Source of the DNA: JBBDSH01 sp040905045
GTDB taxonomy: Bacteria > Pseudomonadota > Gammaproteobacteria > Eutrophobiales > Eutrophobiaceae
Length of the DNA: 6,075 nt
Direction of reading: 5' to 3'
Assembly (NCBI GenBank): GCA_040905045.1
Contig: JBBDSH010000054.1
Span: 1-6,075, forward strand
Within the stretch, counting starts at the first letter, position 1, and each line of letters starts with the position of its first letter. The notes beneath the pieces are model-generated. The model was not told the origin of the DNA and did not search any database. It saw nothing but the letters and a program-made list of their open reading frames with translations. This document shows positions 1-6,064 of the stretch, in pieces. The position numbers were made by a program, and so were the translations under genes.

Positions 1-1
1 C

Positions 2-613
2 GCTCCCGATTTCGAGGCGGAAACGACGCAGGGCAAGATCAAATTCCACGACTGGATCGGCGACGGTTGGGCGTTGCTGTTTTCCCATCCGGCCGACTTC
101 ACGCCCGTCTGCACCACCGAACTGGGCGAGACCGCCCGGCTGAAGGAGGAATTCGGCAAGCGTAACTGCAAGGTGATCGCCATATCCGTGGATTCGGTGG
201 AGGATCACAAGGCCTGGATCGGCGACATCGACGAGACCCAGAGTTGCCATGTGGATTTTCCGATTATCGGCGATCCCGACCACAAGGTCTCGGAGCTGTA
301 CGACATGCTGCATCCGGGCGAGGGTGACTCATCAACCGTGCGCTCTGTCTTCCTCATCGATCCCAACAAGAAGATCCGCATGACGCTTACCTACCCCAAG
401 AGCGCCGGGCGCAACTTTGACGAGATCCTTCGCGTGCTGGATTCCATCCAGCTGACGGACAACTACAAGGTGGCGACGCCGGTGAACTGGCGCGATGGCG
501 ACGACGTGATCATTCTGCCGACGTTGTCCGACGAGGATGCTAAGGATCTGTTCCCGAAAGGCTGGAAGACCCTGAAGCCGTATCTGCGCATTACCAAGCA
601 GCCGAACAAGTGA
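2..613 (+). CDS. Prx6-type (1-Cys) peroxiredoxin, 5' partial
   Basis: Thiol peroxidase that reduces hydrogen peroxide and organic hydroperoxides, probably in the cytoplasm since no signal peptide is visible in the part present. The open frame enters from the window edge: codons from base 2 read APDFEAETTQGKIKF, the usual start of this fold, so about 8-10 N-terminal residues including the start codon are missing. A TTG at 74 lies inside the conserved core and is not the start. Counting from base 2, the PxxxTxxC active site is P30, T34 and peroxidatic Cys37 (TGC at 110-112), and Arg114 in TVRSVFLIDP is the expected active-site arginine. The long C-terminal extension (YKVATPVNWRDGDDVIILP, then FPKGWKTLKPYLR) is typical of the Prx6 subfamily and separates it from AhpC and BCP. 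Two more cysteines, Cys56 and Cys82, are present; neither sits in a typical 2-Cys resolving position. The 203 residues present fit a family length near 212-220. It ends convergently with mtaD. Substrate preference and reductant cannot be read from sequence. Confidence 0.95.
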   Translation, partial: APDFEAETTQGKIKFHDWIGDGWALLFSHPADFTPVCTTELGETARLKEEFGKRNCKVIAISVDSVEDHKAWIGDIDETQSCHVDFPIIGDPDHKVSELYDMLHPGEGDSSTVRSVFLIDPNKKIRMTLTYPKSAGRNFDEILRVLDSIQLTDNYKVATPVNWRDGDDVIILPTLSDEDAKDLFPKGWKTLKPYLRITKQPNK

Positions 614-638
614 GGTGTGAGGGGTGAGGGGTGAGGTG
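611..638. repeat. Tandem 7-bp repeat, four copies, starting on the peroxiredoxin stop codon
   Basis: Four head-to-tail heptamers of the form TGAGGKG: TGAGGTG at 611 and 632, TGAGGGG at 618 and 625. The first TGA is the peroxiredoxin stop codon. The tract is G-rich on the + strand, with runs of 2, 4, 4 and 2 G. Such GTGAGGGG tracts occur scattered between genes in environmental genomes as I remember it; I could not check copy number here. The last copy and a half forms the left arm of the hairpin at 628-656. Confidence 0.7.
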
Positions 639-656
639 TCATTCTCACCTTACCCC
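628..656 (+). terminator. Strong hairpin after the peroxiredoxin gene, possible terminator
   Basis: Bases 628-638 (GGGGTGAGGTG) pair with 646-656 (CACCTTACCCC) over 11 bp, with one G-U wobble (633 with 651) and a 7-nt loop (TCATTCT). The stem begins 15 nt after the peroxiredoxin stop codon, a normal place for a terminator between convergent genes. No uninterrupted T-run follows (CATGTCTTTAAATC), so it is not a textbook intrinsic terminator. It may act with Rho, protect the mRNA 3' end, or simply be part of the repeat. The hairpin is seen directly; the role is inferred. Confidence 0.5.
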
Positions 657-715
657 CATGTCTTTAAATCGTCGTACAAACCATCCCTGTGCTGCCAGGA
701 TTTATGTACAGCTTT

Positions 716-838
716 GATCTCGCAAAGGCGGCAAGAGCGCCAAGGACGTAAAGGAACAGTGAGTTCCGTCTATCCCGATAAGGAATGTTTATTCCTGAAC
801 CTTCGCGAACTCTGCGTACTTTGCGTCTTGGCGAGATC
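716..838. repeat. 123-bp imperfect inverted-repeat element (GCAAAG-type intergenic repeat)
   Basis: Two 39-bp arms, 716-754 and the reverse complement of 800-838, share a perfect 8-bp end (GATCTCGC / GCGAGATC) and then align imperfectly with two compensating 1-base gaps. Each arm is built from degenerate 8-9 bp units resembling GCAAAGAC, clearest in the right arm read on the - strand (GCCAAGAC, GCAAAGTAC, GCAGAGTTC, GCGAAGG). The 45-bp centre contains a perfect 6-bp stem with a 4-nt loop (AGGAAT-GTTT-ATTCCT, 781-796). A second small hairpin (GGAAC at 753-757 with GTTCC at 763-767) overlaps the inner end of the left arm. No transposase frame and no clear target-site duplication are seen. The right end lies directly before the mtaD stop codon (839-841, - strand). 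From memory, similar repeats are dispersed in many environmental bacterial genomes and are often mistranslated as short proteins containing LRELCVLCV. A small non-autonomous mobile or structural repeat is the best description. Confidence 0.65.
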
Positions 839-2152
839 CTATCTTTCTTTCAGCTTGCGGTTCCACTCGGCGGTGCGGTGACAGACCTGGTCCTCGTCGA
901 TGGTCTGTAGTTCGCGTTTGCACAGTAACTGCCGGCCGCTGATCCAGACGTCGCTGACCTGGTGGCGTCCGGCGGCGTAGACCAGTTGCGAGACCGGATC
1001 GTAGAGAGGCTGCGTTTCAATGCAGGACAGGTCCACGGCCGCCACATCGGCTTCCTTGCCGATCTCCAGCGAGCCGATGCGGTCGTCCCAGTCCAGCGCC
1101 CGGGCGGCATTGATGGTTGCCATTCTTAATATGCTGCGGGCCGACAGGGCGGCGCTGCTGGCGGCAACGCCCTTGCCGAGCAGGGCGGCGGTATGCATTT
1201 CACCAATGATATCCAGGTCATTGTTGCTGGCGGCGCCATCCGTGCCCAGAGCAATATTAACGCCGGCGTGCTGCAGCTCAAACACCGGACAGAAGCCGCT
1301 GGCCAGCTTCAGGTTGGATTCGGGACAATGAATCACATGAACGCCGTAGCGGGCCAGCAGTTCGAATTCCTCCAACTCCACCTGGGTCATGTGTACGGCC
1401 ATGAGCCGGGGACCGAGAAGATTCATATCCTGAAGACGCTGCAGCGGGCGTTTGCCGTGCAGATCGATGCTTTGATTGATCTCGTCTTCCGTCTCGTGCA
1501 CATGCATGTGGATGGGGATATTCAGTTCCTCCGCCAGCACGGCGATACGTGTCAGCGGTTTTTCCGAAACCATGTAAGGCGAGTGCGGGGCGAAGGCCGT
1601 CTTGATTAACGGGTTGTGTTTGAAGTTGTCGTGGACCTCTTCGCCCTTGGCGAAGTATTCATCCACGTCCCGGGCCCAGGCGGTGGGGAAATCGATCATG
1701 ATCAGGCCGACGACGGCGCGTATGCCGGCTTCCACGGCCACGGCGGCGGTGCGGTCCGGGAAAAAATACATGTCGGCGAAACAGGTGGTGCCCCCGCGCA
1801 GCATCTCGGCTATCGCAAGACGCGAACCGTCCTCCACGAACTGCGGGTCAACCCAGCGCTGTTCCGCCGGCCACATGTGGTTATTGAGCCAGTCCATCAG
1901 CGGCAGGTCGTCGGCCAGCCCGCGGAACAGGGTCATGGCGGCATGGGTATGGGTATTAATCAGGCCGGGGATCAGAACATGATCCGGACATTCGTGTACG
2001 GTTTCAGGCCGGTACTTTTGCAGGGCTTCATCCGTGGGCAGGAGATCGAGAATCGTTCCTTCATGAATAACCAGAGCATGATTCTCAAAGACGGTATCGT
2101 CCGGTTCCACGGGCACAATCCATTTCGCCGATATCAGTGAATCAACATTCAC
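839..2152 (-). CDS. mtaD: 5-methylthioadenosine / S-adenosylhomocysteine deaminase (amidohydrolase superfamily)
   Basis: Cytoplasmic metal-dependent deaminase of the TRZ/ATZ amidohydrolase family. It hydrolyses the 6-amino group of MTA (giving 5'-methylthioinosine) and/or S-adenosylhomocysteine, releasing ammonia. The 437-residue protein has a short N-terminal beta-sandwich strand region, a TIM-barrel core, and a C-terminal return to the sandwich (IGSLEIGKEADVAAVDL, near 359-375). Metal and catalytic residues are in order: H68 and H70 in the NTHTH motif, H217 and E220 in HMHVHETEDE, H254, H275 in VIHCPESN, and D305 in LGTDGAASN. The LFRGLADDLPLMDWL segment (75-89) is typical of the MTA/SAH deaminase branch. 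The start is GTG at 2152-2150: an in-frame stop lies 18 bases further upstream with no other start between, and AGGGGA (2159-2164, read on the - strand) gives a ribosome site 6 nt away. It is divergent from mtnA, which supports an MTA substrate. Other possibilities are guanine or other aminopurine deaminases, but context and motifs favour MtaD. Confidence 0.93.
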   Translation of the reverse strand: MNVDSLISAKWIVPVEPDDTVFENHALVIHEGTILDLLPTDEALQKYRPETVHECPDHVLIPGLINTHTHAAMTLFRGLADDLPLMDWLNNHMWPAEQRWVDPQFVEDGSRLAIAEMLRGGTTCFADMYFFPDRTAAVAVEAGIRAVVGLIMIDFPTAWARDVDEYFAKGEEVHDNFKHNPLIKTAFAPHSPYMVSEKPLTRIAVLAEELNIPIHMHVHETEDEINQSIDLHGKRPLQRLQDMNLLGPRLMAVHMTQVELEEFELLARYGVHVIHCPESNLKLASGFCPVFELQHAGVNIALGTDGAASNNDLDIIGEMHTAALLGKGVAASSAALSARSILRMATINAARALDWDDRIGSLEIGKEADVAAVDLSCIETQPLYDPVSQLVYAAGRHQVSDVWISGRQLLCKRELQTIDEDQVCHRTAEWNRKLKER

Positions 2153-2177
2153 AGCCTTTCCCCTGTTACTCTATGCA
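2148..2177 (+). promoter_or_regulatory. Possible mtnA promoter in the divergent mtaD/mtnA region
   Basis: TTCACA (2148-2153, five of six matches to the sigma-70 -35 box) lies 18 bp before TATGCA (2172-2177, three of six matches to the -10 box). Transcription would then begin near 2184, downstream of the ATG at 2177 and upstream of the preferred start at 2240. The -35 box overlaps the mtaD start codon. The match is weak and the call tentative; I see no convincing - strand promoter for mtaD in the same 87 bp. A direct repeat CGCCCGG at 2191-2197 and 2204-2210 lies just downstream and could be chance in GC-rich DNA. Confidence 0.25.
2155..2164 (-). promoter_or_regulatory. Ribosome binding site supporting the GTG start of mtaD
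   Basis: Read on the - strand this is AGGGGAAAGG. Its AGGGGA part ends 6 nt before the GTG start codon, a normal spacing. It supports GTG at 2152, which is the only usable start before the upstream in-frame stop (TAG, read on the - strand at 2173-2171). Confidence 0.6.
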
Positions 2178-2239
2178 TGGACGGAATAACCGCCCGGCCC
2201 GTTCGCCCGGCGATCGATGAACACAGGACTTTATCCAAT

Positions 2240-3289
2240 ATGAACGATTTAGAAAAGCTGGACGCGGTACGTGCCATGCGCTGGCTGGATGGTTCGCTGG
2301 AACTTCTCGATCAGCGTGCATTACCACAGCAGGAAATATGGTTGCGTTTGAATAGCGTACGGGACGTGGCGGATGCGATACGCGACATGGTGGTGCGGGG
2401 CGCCCCGGCCATCGGCGTCACGGCCGCCTACGGCTGTGTTCTTGCCGCGGCGGAGCGGCACGCCGCGGCCCCCGGGGGATGGCGTCAAGGCATCGAAGCG
2501 GATCTGGACACGCTGGGTGCCGCCCGGCCCACGGCGGTCAATCTGCACTGGGCAATCCGGCGCATGCGGGATGTGATACAGCAGTGTGACGGTGATCCGG
2601 TCCCGGCGCTGTTGCGGGAAGCCGAGGCCATCCACCGGGAGGATATCGAGGCCAACCGCCGCATGGGGGAATTGGGGGCGCCCTTTCTGCAGGGGTCGGA
2701 GGTTGTACTGACCCATTGCAACACCGGCTCCCTGGCCACCGGCGGATTCGGCACGGCCCTGGGTGTCATCCGCAGCGCCTGGTCCAGGGGCTTTATCCAA
2801 TCTATCTATGCCGCCGAAACCAGGCCCTGGCTGCAGGGCAGCCGTTTGACGGCCTGGGAATTGCAGCAGGACGGCATCCCGGCCACCATTATCACCGACA
2901 GTGCCGCCGCCCATCTCATGGCCGCGGGCGGTGTCGGCTGGGTGGTGGTGGGTGCCGATCGCATCACCGCCGCCGGCGATGTGGCCAACAAAATCGGCAC
3001 CTACAGTCATGCCATCGCTGCGCGCTACCACGGTCTCGGTTTCATGGTGGTCGCGCCCACCTCCACCATCGATCGGGATATCACCGATGCGGCTGCGATC
3101 CCAATCGAGGAGAGGAATGCGGCGGAACTGCTGTCGCTGGCCGGAAACGCCACCGCCCCGCTGGGCAGCGCGGCCTATAATCCGGTTTTCGACATAACGC
3201 CGGCCGGTCTGGTGGATGTGCTGGTCACGGAAAAAGGTGTTGTGGAGAACCCGGATCTCGCCTCTGTTGCAGCCCTTTTCGAGGCTTGA
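2240..3289 (+). CDS. mtnA: S-methyl-5-thioribose-1-phosphate isomerase
   Basis: Cytoplasmic aldose-ketose isomerase of methionine salvage, converting methylthioribose-1-phosphate to methylthioribulose-1-phosphate; related to eIF2B alpha-type proteins. The family signature is complete: RGAPAIG at 53-59 in the N-terminal helical part, catalytic Cys160 in LTHCNTGSLATGG, catalytic Asp240 in VVVGADRI, NKIGTY at 250-255, and a Rossmann-like C-terminal half ending in TPAGLVDVLVTEKGVV. The frame is open from an ATG at 2177, but I choose ATG 2240. That start gives 349 residues, the usual length; it places the catalytic pair at 160 and 240, the numbers I recall for the Bacillus subtilis enzyme; and the 21 extra residues are low-complexity and unlike the family. 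AGGA at 2225-2228 is a weak ribosome site 11 nt upstream. Divergent from mtaD and 154 bp before gyrA in the same direction, so some read-through into gyrA is possible. Nothing essential is missing. Confidence 0.96.
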   Translation: MNDLEKLDAVRAMRWLDGSLELLDQRALPQQEIWLRLNSVRDVADAIRDMVVRGAPAIGVTAAYGCVLAAAERHAAAPGGWRQGIEADLDTLGAARPTAVNLHWAIRRMRDVIQQCDGDPVPALLREAEAIHREDIEANRRMGELGAPFLQGSEVVLTHCNTGSLATGGFGTALGVIRSAWSRGFIQSIYAAETRPWLQGSRLTAWELQQDGIPATIITDSAAAHLMAAGGVGWVVVGADRITAAGDVANKIGTYSHAIAARYHGLGFMVVAPTSTIDRDITDAAAIPIEERNAAELLSLAGNATAPLGSAAYNPVFDITPAGLVDVLVTEKGVVENPDLASVAALFEA

Positions 3290-3317
3290 CAAAAGTCTGT
3301 TTTTCCCTTCTGTCCGG

Positions 3318-3331
3318 GCCCTGAACAGGGC
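3318..3331. other. Small GC hairpin between mtnA and gyrA
   Basis: GCCCT (3318-3322) pairs with AGGGC (3327-3331) across a GAAC tetraloop, with a closing G-C pair also possible. It lies 28 bp after the mtnA stop codon. The following sequence (AAGTTTAAGTTACG) is T-containing but not a T-run, so it is at best a weak attenuator or terminator of mtnA transcription. Confidence 0.3.
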
Positions 3332-3340
3332 AAGTTTAAG

Positions 3341-3369
3341 TTACGTTATTTATTTGATTATGGTAGAAT
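3341..3369 (+). promoter_or_regulatory. Likely gyrA promoter with extended -10 box
   Basis: TAGAAT at 3364-3369 matches five of six bases of the sigma-70 -10 box and is preceded by TG at 3361-3362, the extended -10 form. At 17 bp upstream the -35 position reads TTACGT (3341-3346), a poor match, as is common for extended -10 promoters. The surroundings (3341-3375) are clearly AT-rich compared with the genes on each side. Transcription would start near 3376, giving a leader of about 68 nt before gyrA. DNA relaxation is known to induce gyrase genes in E. coli through the -10 region; whether that holds here cannot be seen. Confidence 0.5.
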
Positions 3370-3443
3370 TTTAGTTTCTGTAACGCGTCCGGAATTAACC
3401 AGAAAAAACAAGGATTTTTCGCCTTATCCAACCTGAATAACGT

Positions 3444-6011
3444 ATGTCCGAATCCGAATTTGCCCATTCCGTCTCGCCCGTAAATATCGAGGACGAGATG
3501 CGTCAGTCCTATATGGATTACGCCATGAGCGTCATCGTGGGACGCGCCCTGCCGGATGTTCGTGACGGCCTCAAACCCGTGCATCGCCGGGTGCTCTACG
3601 CCATGAGCGAAATGGGCAATGACTACAACAAGCCCTACAAGAAATCCGCCCGTATCGTCGGTGATGTCATCGGTAAATACCATCCCCACGGCGATTCCGC
3701 CGTGTACGACACCATCGTCCGGATGGCACAGACTTTCTCACTGCGCTATATCCTGGTGGACGGGCAGGGCAACTTCGGCTCGGTGGACGGCGACGCGCCG
3801 GCCGCCATGCGTTACACCGAGATCCGCATGTCCCGCATCGCCCATGAACTGTTGCGGGACATCGACAAGGACACGGTTCCGTTTATAGACAACTACGACG
3901 GTTCCGAGACGGAACCGTCGGTTCTGCCGACCCGCATCCCCAATCTCCTGGTCAACGGTTCCAGCGGCATTGCCGTGGGCATGGCCACGAATATTCCGCC
4001 GCACAACCTGAACGAAGTGGTCACGGCGAGTATCGGGCTTATCGACGATCCGGATATGAGTATTGAGCAGCTGATCCGGCATATACCCGGACCGGATTTC
4101 CCGACGGCCGGCATTATTAACGGCTCCCAGGGCATCCACGAGGCCTATCGCACCGGCCGCGGCCGTATTTACGTGCGCGGGCGCACCCATGTGGAGACCG
4201 ACAAGAACGGCAATAACGCCATAATCGTCACGGAACTGCCCTATCAGGTCAACAAGGCCCGTCTTCTTGAAAAGATCGCCGAACTGGTCAAGGACAAGAA
4301 GCTGACCGGTATCCGGGAATTGCGTGATGAATCCGACAAGGATGGCATGCGCATGGTCATCGAACTGCGCAAGTCGGAAGTGCCCGAGGTGATCCTCAAC
4401 AATCTCTACCAGCAGACCCAGCTGCAGAATGTTTTCGGCATCAACATGGTGGCCCTGGACGGCGGCCAGCCGCGATTGATGAATCTGAAGGATACGCTGG
4501 AAGCCTTCATTACCCATCGTCGCGATGTCGTTACCCGGCGAACGCTGTACGATTTGGGCAAGGCCCGCAATCGCGCCCATATCCTCGAAGGCCTGGCAAT
4601 TGCATTGACCAACATCGATCCCATGATCGAGTTGATCCGCCGGTCGCCGACACCCGCCGAAGCCAGGCAGGGTCTGCTGGATCGCAACTGGTCTCCCGGT
4701 CTGGTGACGGACATGCTGGCGCGCGCCGGCGCCGATGCCTCGCGGCCGGAAGAACTGCCGGAAGGCTACGGCATGGTCGATGACGGTTACCGGCTGTCGG
4801 ATGCCCAGGCTCAGGCCATTCTGGATCTGCGCCTGCAGAAGCTGACCGGCCTGGAGCAGGACAAGATAATCAAGGAATACGAGGAAGTCCTGGAATCGAT
4901 TATCGATCTGCTGGATATACTCGCACGACCGGAACGCATGATGGAGGTGATCCGGGAGGAACTGGTCAATATCCGCGAGACTTACGGTGACGAACGCCGT
5001 ACCGAGATTATCGAGGATCACCAGAACCTGAGCATGGAAGATCTGATCAACGAAGAAAATGTCGTGGTGACGCTGTCCCACGCCGGCTACGCAAAGTATC
5101 AGCCAATCGATACATACCGTTCCCAGAAACGCGGCGGCAAGGGTAAATCGGCCACGACCATGAAAGAAGAGGATTTCATCGACAAGCTCTTCATCGCCAG
5201 TACTCATGACACGATGTTGTGTTTCTCCAGCCGCGGCCGATTGTACTGGTTGAAGGTCTATGAACTGCCGCTGGCAAGCCGGGCCTCGCGCGGCAAGCCT
5301 ATTATCAACCTGCTGCCGCTGGAAGAAAACGAGCGTATTAACGCCGTCCTTTCCATCCGTGAATTCAGTGAAGACAAGTTTGTATTCATGGCCACGGCCG
5401 ACGGCACCGTGAAAAAGACATCCCTGAAGGAGTTTTCCCGGCCCCGCGCCAGCGGCATTCGCGCCATAGAACTGGCCGAGGGCAATCAACTGGTGGGCGT
5501 GGAACTGACCGACGGCAATCAGGATGTCATGCTGTTTTCCGATGCTGGCAAGTCCGTCCGCTTCCGCGAGTCCAACGTCCGCGTCATGGGCCGCACCGCA
5601 AGGGGGGTCCGCGGTATTCGCCTGGGTCCGGAGCAGAAGGTTATATCACTGATTATTCTCGAGGAGGGCGCCAGTATTCTGACCGCCACCTGGCACGGCT
5701 ACGGCAAGCGTACCCGGGTGGATGATTATCCCGTGCAGACGCGCGGCGGCCAGGGCGTCATTTCCATCCAGACAACCGAGCGCAACGGCGCTGTGGTCGG
5801 CGCCACGCTGGTGCGTGACGAAGATGAAATCATGTTGATCAGCAATCACGGCACACTGATACGCACGCCGGTTCGCGACGTTTCCGTCATGGGCAGGAAT
5901 ACCCAGGGCGTCAGGCTGGTTTCCCTGGGCGAGGATGAAAAGCTTGCCGGCGTCGAACGCATTGTTGAATACGGCGACAACGATGAAACGGAACCGCAGG
6001 ACACCGAATAA
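3444..6011 (+). CDS. gyrA: DNA gyrase subunit A
   Basis: Breakage-reunion subunit of DNA gyrase (A2B2 with GyrB), which introduces negative supercoils using ATP. The 855-residue protein is complete and slightly shorter than the 875 of E. coli. The N-terminal winged-helix/tower/coiled-coil core spans roughly 10-530. Catalytic Tyr124 follows Arg123 in AAMRYTEIR; Ile176 in GSSGIAVG is the DNA-intercalating isoleucine. The quinolone region HPHGDSAVYDTIV carries Ser85 and Asp89, equal to E. coli Ser83 and Asp87, the drug-sensitive type. The C-terminal beta-pinwheel begins with the GyrA box QKRGGKG (561-567), needed for DNA wrapping, and shows repeating blade motifs near 613-619, 666-673, 717-726, 765-771 and 819-824. 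It ends in a short acidic tail (842-855). ATG 3444 is the first start after an in-frame TAA at 3438-3440; no good Shine-Dalgarno lies at normal distance (AAGGA at 3410-3414 is about 29 nt away). The Ser/Asp core and GyrA box separate it from ParC. Confidence 0.98.
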   Translation: MSESEFAHSVSPVNIEDEMRQSYMDYAMSVIVGRALPDVRDGLKPVHRRVLYAMSEMGNDYNKPYKKSARIVGDVIGKYHPHGDSAVYDTIVRMAQTFSLRYILVDGQGNFGSVDGDAPAAMRYTEIRMSRIAHELLRDIDKDTVPFIDNYDGSETEPSVLPTRIPNLLVNGSSGIAVGMATNIPPHNLNEVVTASIGLIDDPDMSIEQLIRHIPGPDFPTAGIINGSQGIHEAYRTGRGRIYVRGRTHVETDKNGNNAIIVTELPYQVNKARLLEKIAELVKDKKLTGIRELRDESDKDGMRMVIELRKSEVPEVILNNLYQQTQLQNVFGINMVALDGGQPRLMNLKDTLEAFITHRRDVVTRRTLYDLGKARNRAHILEGLAIALTNIDPMIELIRRSPTPAEARQGLLDRNWSPGLVTDMLARAGADASRPEELPEGYGMVDDGYRLSDAQAQAILDLRLQKLTGLEQDKIIKEYEEVLESIIDLLDILARPERMMEVIREELVNIRETYGDERRTEIIEDHQNLSMEDLINEENVVVTLSHAGYAKYQPIDTYRSQKRGGKGKSATTMKEEDFIDKLFIASTHDTMLCFSSRGRLYWLKVYELPLASRASRGKPIINLLPLEENERINAVLSIREFSEDKFVFMATADGTVKKTSLKEFSRPRASGIRAIELAEGNQLVGVELTDGNQDVMLFSDAGKSVRFRESNVRVMGRTARGVRGIRLGPEQKVISLIILEEGASILTATWHGYGKRTRVDDYPVQTRGGQGVISIQTTERNGAVVGATLVRDEDEIMLISNHGTLIRTPVRDVSVMGRNTQGVRLVSLGEDEKLAGVERIVEYGDNDETEPQDTE

Positions 6012-6044
6012 CCAGAACCTGTCTCAAAATTCTGCGTGAGCCGC

Positions 6045-6064
6045 TCCCGGATCGGGGTCCGGGA
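6045..6064. repeat. Palindrome downstream of gyrA, probable dispersed intergenic repeat
   Basis: TCCCGGA (6045-6051) pairs perfectly with TCCGGGA (6058-6064) around a 6-nt loop, 33 bp after the gyrA stop. The flank reads GATGACGTTGTTA with no T-run, so an intrinsic terminator is unlikely, although the hairpin could protect the 3' end of gyrA mRNA. On the opposite strand it begins GTCATCCCGGA, which resembles a palindromic repeat (GTCATCCCGGAC...GATCCGGGA) that I remember as widely dispersed in proteobacteria. The window ends before its boundary can be seen. No gene start is visible in 6012-6075. Confidence 0.5.

Noticed and set aside
74..613. Peroxiredoxin starting at TTG 74
   Set aside because: The frame is open to the window edge and the upstream residues APDFEAETTQGKIKF are conserved in the family, so the gene is truncated by the window and does not start here.
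611..838. CRISPR array or tRNA/other structured RNA gene in the convergent gap
   Set aside because: The repeats are 7-mers and degenerate 8-9-mers without spacers, and no cloverleaf or known RNA fold could be drawn.
624..881. 85-residue + strand reading frame containing LRELCVLCVLAR
   Set aside because: It is a translation of the inverted-repeat element and runs into the mtaD 3' end on the other strand; it has no ribosome site, and such peptides are a typical artefact of this repeat type.
1616..2140. 174-residue + strand frame opposite mtaD
   Set aside because: Shadow of the well-supported mtaD gene with no family motif.
2321..3292. 323-residue open frame antisense to mtnA
   Set aside because: Covers mtnA almost exactly in shadow, is low in recognisable structure and rich in G, R and D, and has no promoter or ribosome site I can support.
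3286..3313. Perfect -35 box TTGACA overlapping the mtnA stop codon
   Set aside because: No acceptable -10 box at 16-18 bp (TTCTGT at best), and the extended -10 at 3364 is a better gyrA promoter.
3738..5489. 583-residue open frame antisense to gyrA
   Set aside because: Lies wholly inside gyrA. Its composition is rich in H, Q, G and V without recognisable motifs, as expected from reading a codon-biased gene backwards.
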